Both the position numbers and the translations under genes were made by a program. The notes below the pieces were generated by a model that worked only from the letters and a program-made list of their open reading frames with translations, did no database searches and had not been told where the DNA came from. Shown here piece after piece: positions 8,517-17,102 of a stretch of 45,444 nt of DNA. The DNA lies in contig NZ_FOKF01000037.1 in the NCBI RefSeq assembly GCF_900111995.1, forward strand, positions 1-45,444. Reading direction: 5' to 3'. Source of the DNA: Collimonas sp. OK607 (lineage in GTDB: Bacteria; Pseudomonadota; Gammaproteobacteria; Burkholderiales; Burkholderiaceae_D). Position 1 is the stretch's first letter; each line of letters begins with the position of its first letter.

Positions 8517-9674
8517 ATGCGAGTCAAAACATTCCTGAAAACACTCCCTTTGCTGATGCTTGCCGCCGGCCTGGGCAGTTCCGCACATGCGGCCGACGTC
8601 AAGCTCGGCCTGGCCGCGGCGCTGACCGGACCAGCCGCCAAATACGGCGTCGCCATCAAGAACGGCTTTTCACTTGCCGCCGATGAAGTCAATGCTGCCG
8701 GCGGCGTTAGCGGTAACAAGCTGCAATTGATCATCGAAGATGAACAAGGCAAAAAAGAAGAAGCAATCAACGTCTTCAAGAAACTGATTTTCAAGGACAA
8801 GGTTTTGCTGGTATTCGGCCCGACCCTGTCCAACTCGGCATTCGCAGCCGACCCGATCGCCAATGCTGCCAAAGTAGTAGCGTTCGGCACCAGCAATACT
8901 GCTGACGGCATCACTGCCATGGGCCCGTTCACCTTCCGCAACTCCGTCATGGAAGCCGACGTTCTGCCAGTCACCACACGTGCTGCGGTCAAGCATTTCG
9001 GCATCAAGAAGGTCGCCATCATTTACGGTAACGACGACGCTTTCACCAAGAGCGGCTACGACGTTTTCAAGGGAACACTGGCGGATCAGAAGATTCCAGT
9101 CACCACCACTGAAGCGTATGCCAAAGGCGACGTCGATTTCAAGGCGCAGCTGACCAAGATCAAAGCATCGAATCCAGATGCCATCGTTTGCTCTTGCCTG
9201 ACTGAAGAAGCGGCCAACATCATCCTGCAAACCCGCGCGCTGGGCATGAAGCAGCCGTTCATCGGCGGCAACGGCCTGAACTCGCCGAAGCTGTTTGATA
9301 TCGCTAAAGGCGCTGGCGACGACACCATCATGGGCAGCCCTTGGTCGTCCGAAAACCTGACGCCGGCCAACAAGGCTTTCATGGCCGCCTACAAAGCTAA
9401 ATTCGGCAGTGATCCGGACCAGTTCGCGGCGCAAGCTTATGATGCTTTGCATGTTGTTGCCGCTGCCTTGAAGAACGTCAAGCTGAGTGGTGCGATTGAT
9501 AAGGATCGGATTGCTTTGCAGCAGGCTTTGCCGGCAGTGACGATTGACGGCGCGACAGGCAAATTTGCATTCCGCAAGGCGCCGGCAGTGGCCGGCAAGG
9601 AAGTCGGCTACGACGCGCAACAGGAAGCGATTGTGAATATTGCCAAGGGCGGCAAGTTCATATTGCTGAAGTAA
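8517..9674 (+). CDS. livK: Branched-chain amino acid ABC transporter, substrate-binding protein
   Basis: 385 aa. The ATG at 8517 is preceded by TGGAGGA (8503-8509), a strong ribosome-binding site. A Sec signal peptide covers residues 1-25 (hydrophobic core, cleavage near AHAADVK). The body is a type-I periplasmic binding protein of the Leu/Ile/Val-binding class, with LGLAAALTGPAAKYG, GVSGNKLQLIIEDEQG and a two-lobe length typical for LivJ/K. It should deliver a branched-chain amino acid, or a related amide or urea-like ligand, to LivHM. The ligand is not certain, because an AmiS-type gene closes the cluster. A 239-nt gap with two repeat hairpins separates it from livH. Confidence 0.88.
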   Translation: MRVKTFLKTLPLLMLAAGLGSSAHAADVKLGLAAALTGPAAKYGVAIKNGFSLAADEVNAAGGVSGNKLQLIIEDEQGKKEEAINVFKKLIFKDKVLLVFGPTLSNSAFAADPIANAAKVVAFGTSNTADGITAMGPFTFRNSVMEADVLPVTTRAAVKHFGIKKVAIIYGNDDAFTKSGYDVFKGTLADQKIPVTTTEAYAKGDVDFKAQLTKIKASNPDAIVCSCLTEEAANIILQTRALGMKQPFIGGNGLNSPKLFDIAKGAGDDTIMGSPWSSENLTPANKAFMAAYKAKFGSDPDQFAAQAYDALHVVAAALKNVKLSGAIDKDRIALQQALPAVTIDGATGKFAFRKAPAVAGKEVGYDAQQEAIVNIAKGGKFILLK

Positions 9675-9688
9675 CAGAGTCTCTAGTC

Positions 9689-9747
9689 AATTGGGGACAG
9701 AGTTTAAGAGTCGCCGCAGCGCGACGAATTACTCTGTCCCCAATTGA
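9689..9747. repeat. REP-like hairpin 1 in the livK-livH gap
   Basis: The 16-bp arms are perfect: CAATTGGGGACAGAGT (9689-9704) and ACTCTGTCCCCAATTG (9732-9747). Nested inside is a second stem, GTCGC (9711-9715) with GCGAC (9722-9726). The TTGGGGNCAGAGT core is a motif I associate with REP-type repeats mobilised by RAYT transposases in proteobacteria. No RAYT gene is in the window. Confidence 0.8.
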
Positions 9748-9818
9748 CGGCGTCCGAAGAAAGAATGCCGTTATTGCACTACACAGACCGCAAAGACGTG
9801 TACTCCGTGGCCCGTTAA

Positions 9819-9874
9819 TTGGGGTCAGAGTAATTTACGACGATACTGCTGTCGTAAAAAAACTCTGACCCCAA
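9819..9874. repeat. REP-like hairpin 2 in the livK-livH gap
   Basis: TTGGGGTCAGAGT (9819-9831) pairs perfectly with ACTCTGACCCCAA (9862-9874), and the nested stem TTTACGAC (9834-9841) pairs with GTCGTAAA (9851-9858). The architecture matches hairpin 1 (long outer arm, short inner stem) but the core differs by one base (GTC against GAC). The two copies are 71 bp apart, a BIME-like pair. Confidence 0.8.
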
Positions 9875-9913
9875 ATAACTACATTTGCGGCTGATTTTTA
9901 GAAAAAAACCTCC

Positions 9914-10795
9914 ATGCTTGAACAACAACTCATCAACGCCCTTTCGCTGGGCAGCGTCTATGCGCTGTTTGCCTTGGGTTTCACGCTGGTCTTCGGCGTG
10001 CTGGGCGTGATCAATTTATCGCACGGCGCCATTTTCATGCTTGGCAGTTACGCGGCGTTGCTGCTGGTGGAACATCTGGCGCTGCCACTTTGGCTGGCGA
10101 TGCTGGCGGCAATGCTGGTGTCCGGCCTGATCGGCTTGCTGGTCGACTATCTGGTGCTGAAGCCGCTGCGTGCTCGCAACGCCCCCCATCTGGCGCCAAT
10201 GATCGCCACCATCGGCGTCGCCACCATCCTCACCAGCCTGGCGCAAGGCATGTTCGGCGCTGAAAACAAACGCTTCCCGGTCGGCACCATTCCGGAAGAG
10301 AGCTATAACTGGGGCCATCTGCATGTCACCGCGGTGCAAATCGGCATCGTCCTGATTTCCTTCATCCTGATGCTGGTGCTGCTGGCGGTGATGCGCCGCA
10401 CCCAGCTCGGCCGCGCCTTGCGCGCGATTGCCGAATCGCCGAAGGCAGCATACCTGCTCGGCATCAATGTCGAAGGCCTGTTCTACCTGACTTCATTCGC
10501 CGCTGCCGCGCTGGGTGGCGCCGCCGGCGTACTGGTCGGCCTGTCGTTCAACGCGATTACGCCATTCATGGGCCAGCCGATGCTGCACAAAGGCATCGCC
10601 GTCATCATCTTGGGCGGCATGGGCGACATTCGCGGCGCCATGATTGCCGGCCTGTTCCTCGGTTTCGCCGAGGTGCTGACGGTAGCCTATATTTCCAGCG
10701 ATTTCCGCGACGCCGTAGGTTTCGGATTGCTGTTTCTGATTTTACTGGTCAAGCCTTCCGGCATGTTTGGCAAAGTACTGGAAAGGAAGGCCTGA
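9914..10795 (+). CDS. livH: Branched-chain amino acid ABC transporter permease LivH
   Basis: 293 aa inner-membrane protein with about eight hydrophobic segments. It has LivH-family landmarks: QQLINALSLGSVYALFALG at the N-terminus, GVINLSHGAIFMLGSYAAL, RALRAIAESPKAAYLLGIN (the EAA-like loop that contacts the ATPases) and a C-terminal GGMGDIRGAMIAGLFLG. It forms the translocation pore with LivM. Transcription of livHMGF is tightly coupled: the next ATG starts one base after the livH stop. Confidence 0.92.
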   Translation: MLEQQLINALSLGSVYALFALGFTLVFGVLGVINLSHGAIFMLGSYAALLLVEHLALPLWLAMLAAMLVSGLIGLLVDYLVLKPLRARNAPHLAPMIATIGVATILTSLAQGMFGAENKRFPVGTIPEESYNWGHLHVTAVQIGIVLISFILMLVLLAVMRRTQLGRALRAIAESPKAAYLLGINVEGLFYLTSFAAAALGGAAGVLVGLSFNAITPFMGQPMLHKGIAVIILGGMGDIRGAMIAGLFLGFAEVLTVAYISSDFRDAVGFGLLFLILLVKPSGMFGKVLERKA

Positions 10796-10796
10796 C

Positions 10797-11705
10797 ATGA
10801 CCGAACTGCTTACAACTGTCGGCGCGGCCGGCTTTCTGGACTGGTGGGATGGCTTCTGGTCGACCTACAACACCGTCATTTTCAGTCTCGGTGTCAACGC
10901 CATGCTGGCGCTTTCGATTTACGTTACGCTGTCGTGCGGCCTGCTGTCCTTGGCCAATGCAGCGTTCATGGGTATCGGTGCTTATGCCGCCTCGCTGATC
11001 AGCATGCAGACTGGCCTACCGTTTCCGGTAGCGCTGGCAATCGGCGGCGCATTGCCGGCGCTGGTGGCGCTGATCATCGGGATTCCGACCTTGCGCTTGT
11101 CCGGCGTCTATCTGGCGATGGCGACCCTCGGTTTCGGCGAGGTGGTCCGCGTCGTGGTGCTCAACATGGATATCACCGGCGGCCCGCTCGGCTTGAACGG
11201 CATCCCGTTGAAAACCGAATGGTGGCACATCGTGTTGCTGCTGGCGCTCACCCTGTACATCCTGGCTCGCATCCGCCGCTCGAAAATCGGCCGGGCTTTC
11301 GAAGCCATCAAGGAAGATGAAGTTGCGGCGCGCCTGATGGGCGTCAATGTCGCCGGCTACAAGCTGCTGGCGTTTGTCATCGGCGCCGCCATTGCCGGCG
11401 TGGCCGGTGGCCTCAACGCTCACTACACCTTCACCATCGGCCCCGGCAACTACGCTTTCGAAAACGCCGTCGAGATCCTGACCATGGCCGTGTTCGGCGG
11501 CACCAGTACCCTGATCGGCCCGACCATCGGCGGTATGGTGCTGACGCTGTTGCCGGAAGCGCTACGCGATTTCAACAGTTACCGCTCAGTCGTCAACGGC
11601 TTGATCCTGGTGCTGGTGATCCTGTATCTGCCGAAAGGCATCTGGGACCCGCGTCGGATCCGCGCATTTTTCCAGCGTAAAGCGCAAGCTGGAGGAAGTA
11701 AATAA
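10797..11705 (+). CDS. livM: Branched-chain amino acid ABC transporter permease LivM
   Basis: 302 aa from the ATG at 10797, one base after the livH stop. An upstream in-frame TTG at 10767 would overlap livH and is not favoured. It has multiple membrane spans and the LivM signatures LSCGLLSLANAAFMGIGAYA, GFGEVVRVVVLNMDITGGPLG near residue 113, and a cytoplasmic AFEAIKEDEVAARLMGVN loop. It pairs with LivH. The C-terminus ends in a basic tail. The stop overlaps the livG start by one base (TAATG). Confidence 0.92.
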   Translation: MTELLTTVGAAGFLDWWDGFWSTYNTVIFSLGVNAMLALSIYVTLSCGLLSLANAAFMGIGAYAASLISMQTGLPFPVALAIGGALPALVALIIGIPTLRLSGVYLAMATLGFGEVVRVVVLNMDITGGPLGLNGIPLKTEWWHIVLLLALTLYILARIRRSKIGRAFEAIKEDEVAARLMGVNVAGYKLLAFVIGAAIAGVAGGLNAHYTFTIGPGNYAFENAVEILTMAVFGGTSTLIGPTIGGMVLTLLPEALRDFNSYRSVVNGLILVLVILYLPKGIWDPRRIRAFFQRKAQAGGSK

Positions 11706-12466
11706 TGCTGCAACTCAAAAACATCAGCAAGAACTTTGGCGGCCTGCAGGTTCTGCAAGACGTCAATTTCAATGTTCCGCAGGGCGGTATCTTCGGTTTG
11801 ATCGGTCCTAACGGCGCCGGCAAGACCACCGTATTCAACCTGATCACCGGTTTGCTGCGTGCTTCCGGCGGCGCGATCGAATTCGACGGCCAAGACATCG
11901 GCAAGGTAGCACCGCATAAGATCACCGAACGCGGCATCGCCCGCACGTTCCAGAACATCCGTGTTTTCAAGGAAATGACCTTGCTGGAAAACGTGGTGGT
12001 CGGCATGCACGATCATATGCACTATGGCTTCGGCAGCCTGCTGCTCAACCTTGGCGGCTTCAGAAAGATTGAAGCCCAGGCGCGCGAGCGGGCGTTGGAA
12101 TTATTATCCTGGGTGCGTTTGGACCATAAGGCGCAGATGCTCGCCGACAGCCTCTCCTATGGCGAACAGCGCAAGCTGGAATTCGCCCGGGCGCTGGCGA
12201 CCAAGCCGAAACTGTTGCTGCTCGACGAACCAGTCGCGGGTATGAATCCCGCCGAAAAAACCGAGCTGATGACGGAGATCCTGAACATCAAGCAACGCGG
12301 CTTCAGCATCTTCATGATCGAACACGATATGCGTTTCGTGATGGGCCTGTGCGACCGCATCGCGGTGCTCAATTTCGGCCGCATCATCGCCGAAGGCAGC
12401 CCCGACCAGATCAGGAATAACCAGGAAGTGATTGAAGCCTACCTGGGCAAGGAAGACGCAGAATGA
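11705..12466 (+). CDS. livG: Branched-chain amino acid ABC transporter ATPase LivG
   Basis: 253 aa. Walker A is GPNGAGKTT (about residue 37). The LivG-specific insert GIARTFQNIRVFKEMT follows, then signature LSYGEQRKLEFARAL, Walker B KLLLLDEPVAGMNP and H-loop FMIEHDMRFVM. It hydrolyses ATP on the cytosolic face as a dimer with LivF. It overlaps livM by one base and livF by four (ATGA), implying translational coupling. Confidence 0.94.
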   Translation: MLQLKNISKNFGGLQVLQDVNFNVPQGGIFGLIGPNGAGKTTVFNLITGLLRASGGAIEFDGQDIGKVAPHKITERGIARTFQNIRVFKEMTLLENVVVGMHDHMHYGFGSLLLNLGGFRKIEAQARERALELLSWVRLDHKAQMLADSLSYGEQRKLEFARALATKPKLLLLDEPVAGMNPAEKTELMTEILNIKQRGFSIFMIEHDMRFVMGLCDRIAVLNFGRIIAEGSPDQIRNNQEVIEAYLGKEDAE

Positions 12467-13200
12467 AGGCCGAAGCGAACATGAACAAGACACCGATTCT
12501 GCAAGTGCAGGACCTGGCGGTTTCATACGGCCATATCGAAGCGGTCAAAGGCATCGACCTGACGCTCAACGAAGGCGAAATCACGGCACTGGTAGGCGCC
12601 AACGGCGCCGGCAAAAGCACTGCCCTGCTCGCCATCTCCGGCCTGCTGAAACCGATCCGCGGACAAGTGCTGTTCGGCCAGCGAGATCTGACCAGACTAT
12701 CGCCGCACAAGATCGTCCAGAGCGGCGTGGTACAGGTAGCAGAAGGCCGCGCCACGCTCACCACCCTGAGCATCGCCGAAAACCTGGCGCTGGGCGCGTA
12801 CACCCGCAAGGACAAGGCGCAGATCGCCCAGGATCTCGAGTGGGTGTATTCCCTGTTCCCGGTACTGCAACGACGCAAGGATGGCCTGGCCGGCAACCTG
12901 TCCGGCGGCGAACAGCAGATGCTGGCCATCGGCCGTGCATTGATGGCCAAGCCGCGTGTACTGTTGCTGGATGAACCGTCGATGGGACTGGCGCCGTTGC
13001 TGGTGCAAGAGATTTTCCGCATCGTCCAGGAAATCAACCGCACCGGTTTGACGATTCTGCTTGTCGAACAAAACGTCCGGCAAGCGCTACGCATCGCCCA
13101 GCGCGGCTACGTGCTGGAAACCGGCAAGATCGTGCTGGCTGACAGCGGCAGCAACTTGCTGAACAATCCCAAGGTGCTGGAAGCGTATCTGGGCGGTTGA
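12463..13200 (+). CDS. livF: Branched-chain amino acid ABC transporter ATPase LivF
   Basis: 245 aa from the ATG at 12463 that overlaps the livG stop; a second ATG at 12481 gives 239 aa and is equally plausible. Walker A is GANGAGKST, the signature is LSGGEQQMLAIGRALMAKP, Walker B is VLLLDEPSMGLAP and the H-loop is LLVEQNVRQAL. The GRATLTTLSIAENL segment is LivF-typical. It is the last gene of livHMGF and is followed by a terminator-like stem at 13237-13260. Confidence 0.94.
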   Translation: MKAEANMNKTPILQVQDLAVSYGHIEAVKGIDLTLNEGEITALVGANGAGKSTALLAISGLLKPIRGQVLFGQRDLTRLSPHKIVQSGVVQVAEGRATLTTLSIAENLALGAYTRKDKAQIAQDLEWVYSLFPVLQRRKDGLAGNLSGGEQQMLAIGRALMAKPRVLLLDEPSMGLAPLLVQEIFRIVQEINRTGLTILLVEQNVRQALRIAQRGYVLETGKIVLADSGSNLLNNPKVLEAYLGG

Positions 13201-13236
13201 GCCCCCGGGCATTAAACCTATCCAGCACCCGAATTC

Positions 13237-13260
13237 AAGGCCAATATTCATATTGGCCTT
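13237..13260 (+). terminator. Terminator-like stem after livF
   Basis: AAGGCCAATAT (13237-13247) and ATATTGGCCTT (13250-13260) form a perfect 11-bp inverted repeat with a very short loop, followed by a T-rich ATTCATTT. It separates the liv operon from amiS, probably partially. Confidence 0.6.
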
Positions 13261-13362
13261 ATTCATTTCCGGCATACCTGAATATATGTGAACCGGGTAT
13301 CTTCCCTGCAAATTCGGAAAATCCGACAAAACTATCGATAGTCTTACAGAAGGAAATAAACC

Positions 13363-13851
13363 ATGTTGGGCATTGCTCTACTGTTCATCGGCGCAGTGCT
13401 GGTCGTCAATGGCGTCGGCTTGACCGGCCGCATCGAGGCGCGTGAAAATGCCGTCTTCAACTTCCTGGTCGGCATCCTGGCGCTATTCATCAGTTTGCTG
13501 GGCCTGGTCCGTAGCGTTGACAATGCAGGTTACCTCAGCACCGCGGCGGGCCTGCTGTTTGCCTTCACTTACCTATATCTGGCAGTGGTGCAATGGAAAG
13601 GCATGAACGGCAAAGGATTGGGCTGGTATTGCCTGTTTGTCGCCATCAATACCTTGCCGATGGCGTGGCTGGCAGTGAACCAGGATATCCGCTCTACCGT
13701 GATGTGGCTGGCCTGGGGTGCACTGTGGTTCTTGTTTTTCCTGGCTATGGCGCTTCAAAAAAGCATTCGGTCGCTGGGCCCCATCACCGCAATTATCGGC
13801 ATTTTTTCATGCTGGATCCCGGGATTTCTAATGCTGACCGGCCGCTGGTAA
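13363..13851 (+). CDS. amiS: AmiS/UreI family transporter
   Basis: 162 aa with six hydrophobic segments, the expected size for the family. The N-terminus MLGIALLFIGAVLVVNGVGL and the central GKGLGWYCLFVAINTLPMAW are AmiS/UreI-like. Start ATG with GAAGGAAATAA upstream (about 13349-13359). AmiS/UreI proteins are inner-membrane channels for urea or short-chain amides and usually lie beside an amidase or urease gene. None is present here. The immediate upstream neighbours are livHMGF, so it may share a nitrogen-uptake role with that transporter. Gene symbol by family resemblance only. Confidence 0.8.
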   Translation: MLGIALLFIGAVLVVNGVGLTGRIEARENAVFNFLVGILALFISLLGLVRSVDNAGYLSTAAGLLFAFTYLYLAVVQWKGMNGKGLGWYCLFVAINTLPMAWLAVNQDIRSTVMWLAWGALWFLFFLAMALQKSIRSLGPITAIIGIFSCWIPGFLMLTGRW

Positions 13852-13854
13852 ACA

Positions 13855-13878
13855 TGGGCAGTTACTGCAGGCTGCCCA
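13855..13878. terminator. Convergent hairpin between amiS and the Spy-like gene
   Basis: TGGGCAG (13855-13861) pairs with CTGCCCA (13872-13878) around a 10-nt loop, 4 nt after the amiS stop and 24 nt beyond the 3' end of the opposing gene. There is no U-tract on either strand. Confidence 0.4.
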
Positions 13879-13901
13879 AAACCAGCCAATCACGCATGCT
13901 A

Positions 13902-14462
13902 CTACATGGTGCCACCACCGCCATTTGCCCCACCCATGCCGCCCATGCCCTTACCATGCCCCTTGCCAGATGGTTTGTCCTTGCCAACCACTGAGCTCGG
14001 CGCACAAGATACGTTATCTACGCGCACCAGGCGATCCGCCAGGAACAAGCGAACCGCCTGCCGCTGCTGATCGTCCAGCGCGTCGTTCATGGTCAGCCAC
14101 AGCTCGCGCAACTGGCGCCCTTCCTGCGCAGCTAATCCGGATTCAGTATCAATCGCTGCCGACAACTGCCGCAAATCGATTGCCGGATCCTTGAGACCGT
14201 TGCTCATATTGGCTTGCAGATCGTGTTGTCGCTTTTCCCTGTCGCTGAGGATAGTGCGCGCCTTGGTTTCCAGCTGGCGCCATAAAGTCTGTTGATTCGC
14301 GTTCAGATGCAACTCGTCCTTCACCCCGCCGGCCGCCGACAATACGTCCTCCGCATGAAAATCCATCACCGGCGCTGCCAGCGCTGAGGATGCCAGCCCC
14401 AAGCTGAACAAAGCTGCGAGCGAACCCAGCTTCAAAACGGATAACAACTGCTTGGCGTGCAT
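13902..14462 (-). CDS. Spy/CpxP-like (LTxxQ-type) periplasmic protein with Gly/Met-rich tail
   Basis: 186 aa. The Sec signal peptide covers residues 1-29 (hydrophobic, ending ALA-A). The mature part is helical and charged, with two degenerate LTxxQ-type motifs: LHLNANQQTLW near residue 52 and LDDQQRQAVRLFLAD near residue 130. The last 25 residues are almost only Gly, Lys, His and Met. Spy/CpxP proteins are periplasmic chaperones or stress sensors; the weak motif match makes this a family-level guess. GGAG lies upstream of the ATG. It is divergent from the ABC-2 operon. Confidence 0.55.
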   Translation of the reverse strand: MHAKQLLSVLKLGSLAALFSLGLASSALAAPVMDFHAEDVLSAAGGVKDELHLNANQQTLWRQLETKARTILSDREKRQHDLQANMSNGLKDPAIDLRQLSAAIDTESGLAAQEGRQLRELWLTMNDALDDQQRQAVRLFLADRLVRVDNVSCAPSSVVGKDKPSGKGHGKGMGGMGGANGGGGTM

Positions 14463-14663
14463 AACAATCTCCAGTAGATAAATCAGCTATTTAACCGGAG
14501 TTGCCGCGCCAGCGAGGCAGGTGAATCATTTGGTAACAGCTAGCCACGGTTTGATACACGATGTTGCGGGGCGCAATTTGTCGCGTATTCTTTTCGCACA
14601 TTGCTTTATTATTAGCAGCTTGCATTGCTGTCATGCTCCCTACGTCACCTTATTGACTGATTA

Positions 14664-15635
14664 ATGGATCGATTCAATCACATGATAAAAATCTCCGGCC
14701 TTACCTTCGATTACCCCGGTCACCGCGCTTTGCATCAGGTCTGCCTGCAGGTCGAAGCTGGTAGCGTGACTGCGCTGGTCGGCTCTAACGGCGCCGGCAA
14801 AACCACGCTGATGCGCTGCATTGCGGGCCTGGAAACTCCGCTTTCCGGTTCGATCAGCGTGGCCGGCATGGATGTGCTGGAACAGCCGCGTGAAGTACAT
14901 CGGATCATGGGTTACCTGTCCGATTTCTATGGTTTGTATCAAGCGCTTACCGTGGCGCAGTGTTTTGAATATGCGGCCGCCGCCCAAGGTTTGCCGGCAT
15001 CTGCGGTCCCGCAGGCGATCCAGACTACCGCGCAGCAACTGGGACTGACAGAACGCCTGCAACAGACCTGCGACAAGCTGTCGCGCGGCTTGCGGCAGCG
15101 TGTCGCCATCGGCCAGGCCATCATTCACAATCCGAAAATCCTGCTGCTGGATGAACCGGCATCCGGCCTCGACCCGGAAGCGCGCGCCAGCCTGGCTGGA
15201 CTGTTTCGACAGTTGCAAGCGCGGGGCATGACGCTGCTGGTGTCGTCGCATATCCTGGCGGAACTGGATGAATATTCGACCCATATGCTAGCTTTACGCG
15301 ATGGCAAAGTACTGGAATATCGCGCTCTGGAGCACGACAACACCGAACACGCTCGACACAAATCGCTGCGGATCACCCTGGCCCAAGCCAATCCCAGCTT
15401 GCCCGCGCAACTGGCTACCGAGCCGTCCGTGCAGATAATCGCCTGTGACGAGCGTAGCGCCGATTTCGTCTTCAGCGGTGACGAGCACGCCCAGGCGGCA
15501 TTGCTGGCGCGCCTGATTGCCGGTGGGCTGACGGTCGCCAGCTTTGCCGATCAAAAGGAAAATCTGCAGCAATCGTATCTGCGCTCAGTCGCCAGCTATG
15601 AAAATAACGGACAAACCGCCAGGAGCGCAACATGA
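14664..15635 (+). CDS. ABC-2 type exporter ATP-binding protein
   Basis: 323 aa from the ATG at 14664; an internal ATG at 14682 (MIKISGLTF) is an equally good start and neither has a clear ribosome-binding site. Walker A is GSNGAGKTTLM, the signature is LSRGLRQRVAIGQA, Walker B is ILLLDEPASGLDPEAR and the H-loop is LVSSHILAELDEY. The 100-residue C-terminal extension is typical of CcmA/DrrA-like exporters. It overlaps the permease gene (ATGA), so the two form one exporter. The substrate is unknown. Confidence 0.88.
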   Translation: MDRFNHMIKISGLTFDYPGHRALHQVCLQVEAGSVTALVGSNGAGKTTLMRCIAGLETPLSGSISVAGMDVLEQPREVHRIMGYLSDFYGLYQALTVAQCFEYAAAAQGLPASAVPQAIQTTAQQLGLTERLQQTCDKLSRGLRQRVAIGQAIIHNPKILLLDEPASGLDPEARASLAGLFRQLQARGMTLLVSSHILAELDEYSTHMLALRDGKVLEYRALEHDNTEHARHKSLRITLAQANPSLPAQLATEPSVQIIACDERSADFVFSGDEHAQAALLARLIAGGLTVASFADQKENLQQSYLRSVASYENNGQTARSAT

Positions 15636-16951
15636 TCAATCCTGAATTCAAACGTAACCTGTGGTTGCAGTTTTCCTTTCATCGCCTGATTGCCATGCCG
15701 GCCATCCTGGGATTGATTTTTTTCGCATTCAGCATCGCCAGCAATAATTTCCCTGGCGGCCTGCCACTGGACAGCATAGCGCTGATCTTGTTTGGCGGGA
15801 TCGTCTGCCTGTGGGGAACCCGCAGCGCCAGCAGCGCCGTGATCGATGAAATCCGCGACAAAACCTGGGACCAGCAACGCATGAGCGCGCTCAATCCCTG
15901 GACCATGACCTGGGGCAAGCTGTTCGGCGCTACTGCTTTCAACTGGTATGGCGGCGTTCTTTGCTTTCTGGTATTCGTGGTCGCCGCACTGACGCGAGAG
16001 GATGCCATGACATTTACCAGCATCTTGACGCTGATAGCCCTGGGCATACTGATGCATGCAGCGACGATTTCCCTGAACCTGCACTTGATGCGCAGCGACA
16101 TCCGCGCCGTGCAGCGTGGCGGCATTGCCTGGGCAGTGGTACTGATGGTTTTTCTGTTCGCACCACGCTTGCGCTCTGGAGTGGACGCTTCCGTTCTCTG
16201 GTGGGGACAGCCGTTTGCGTATAGCGCGTTTCTGCTGGCCAGCACGATATTCTTTGCCGCCTTCGCTGTATTTGCGGCATGGCGCAGTATGAGCAGCGCG
16301 CTGCAGATCACGACCGTTCCCTGGGCCTGGCCACTGGCTTGCTGCCTGCTGGCAGTCTATGTCGCCGGCTTTACCGACGGCGCGGGGCTGCTGTGGATTG
16401 CCCTGCTGTTCTCAATGTCCATGACCTACGCGGCGCTATTCTCGGAAGAAAACGACATCGCACTCTGGCAACGTGTCATTGCCAGGGCAAAGGCTGGCAA
16501 TTGGCATGGTCTGTTCCGCAATTTGCCAATCTGGCCAACTACGCTGGTCTTGAGTTTCTGTTTTGCGTTGCTGCTGCAGTTCAGTAATGGCGAAGACCTG
16601 CCATTCAAGCTGCCGGCAACCATCGCCAGCCTGTCGTTCCTGGCCTTGACGCTCGCTCTGATGCTGTTACGCGACTGCTGCGTCTACCTGTTCTTCGCCT
16701 TTTCCGGCAAGAGCAATCGAGTCGGCGCCACCACCATCTTGTATCTGGCGCTCATCAATGGTTTGTTGCCGTTCCTGAGCAAGATGATGGGATTGAAATC
16801 CCTGTCCATATTCTTCATGCCCCTGCATATCGGCAATGGCTGGGTGATGCTTGGCATAGCAGCGCTGCACGCCTTGCTGGCTTTGGCGCTGTTAGGCTGG
16901 CGTTGGCGGCAGCAAGCCTTGAAGGACGACTTGCTGCCGCAAACTTCTTAA
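15632..16951 (+). CDS. ABC-2 type exporter membrane protein
   Basis: 439 aa with about ten to twelve hydrophobic segments, including LIAMPAILGLIFFAFSIA, a cluster between residues 165 and 270, and C-terminal segments near 320-425. An IDEIRDKTWDQQRMSALNPW segment near residue 72 resembles the cytoplasmic coupling region of ABC-2 permeases. The start overlaps the ATPase stop, so translation is coupled. I do not recognise a specific substrate class. It ends before a large inverted repeat shared with the convergent tal gene. Confidence 0.75.
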   Translation: MINPEFKRNLWLQFSFHRLIAMPAILGLIFFAFSIASNNFPGGLPLDSIALILFGGIVCLWGTRSASSAVIDEIRDKTWDQQRMSALNPWTMTWGKLFGATAFNWYGGVLCFLVFVVAALTREDAMTFTSILTLIALGILMHAATISLNLHLMRSDIRAVQRGGIAWAVVLMVFLFAPRLRSGVDASVLWWGQPFAYSAFLLASTIFFAAFAVFAAWRSMSSALQITTVPWAWPLACCLLAVYVAGFTDGAGLLWIALLFSMSMTYAALFSEENDIALWQRVIARAKAGNWHGLFRNLPIWPTTLVLSFCFALLLQFSNGEDLPFKLPATIASLSFLALTLALMLLRDCCVYLFFAFSGKSNRVGATTILYLALINGLLPFLSKMMGLKSLSIFFMPLHIGNGWVMLGIAALHALLALALLGWRWRQQALKDDLLPQTS

Positions 16952-16967
16952 GCTAAGAACGGGACCT

Positions 16968-17094
16968 CGTAGGGTGGGCACGCCTTTGTACCCACGCGTG
17001 AACTCACTTCACGTGCATGCCTATTTCCATGCCACGAGGGTCTGTACTCCGGATATCGCGGTCCGCGTGGGCACAAAAGCGTGCCCACCCTACG
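16968..17094. repeat. Large inverted repeat between convergent operons
   Basis: The 31-bp arms at 16968-16998 and 17064-17094 are inverted and differ at only two positions. Each begins (outer side) CGTAGGGTGGGCACGC and ends CCCACGCG, with a 65-bp centre. This motif is one I have seen as a dispersed intergenic repeat in many proteobacteria. It fills the gap between the ABC-2 operon and tal and could act as a bidirectional transcription stop. Confidence 0.8.
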
Positions 17095-17102
17095 CAGGCG
17101 GT

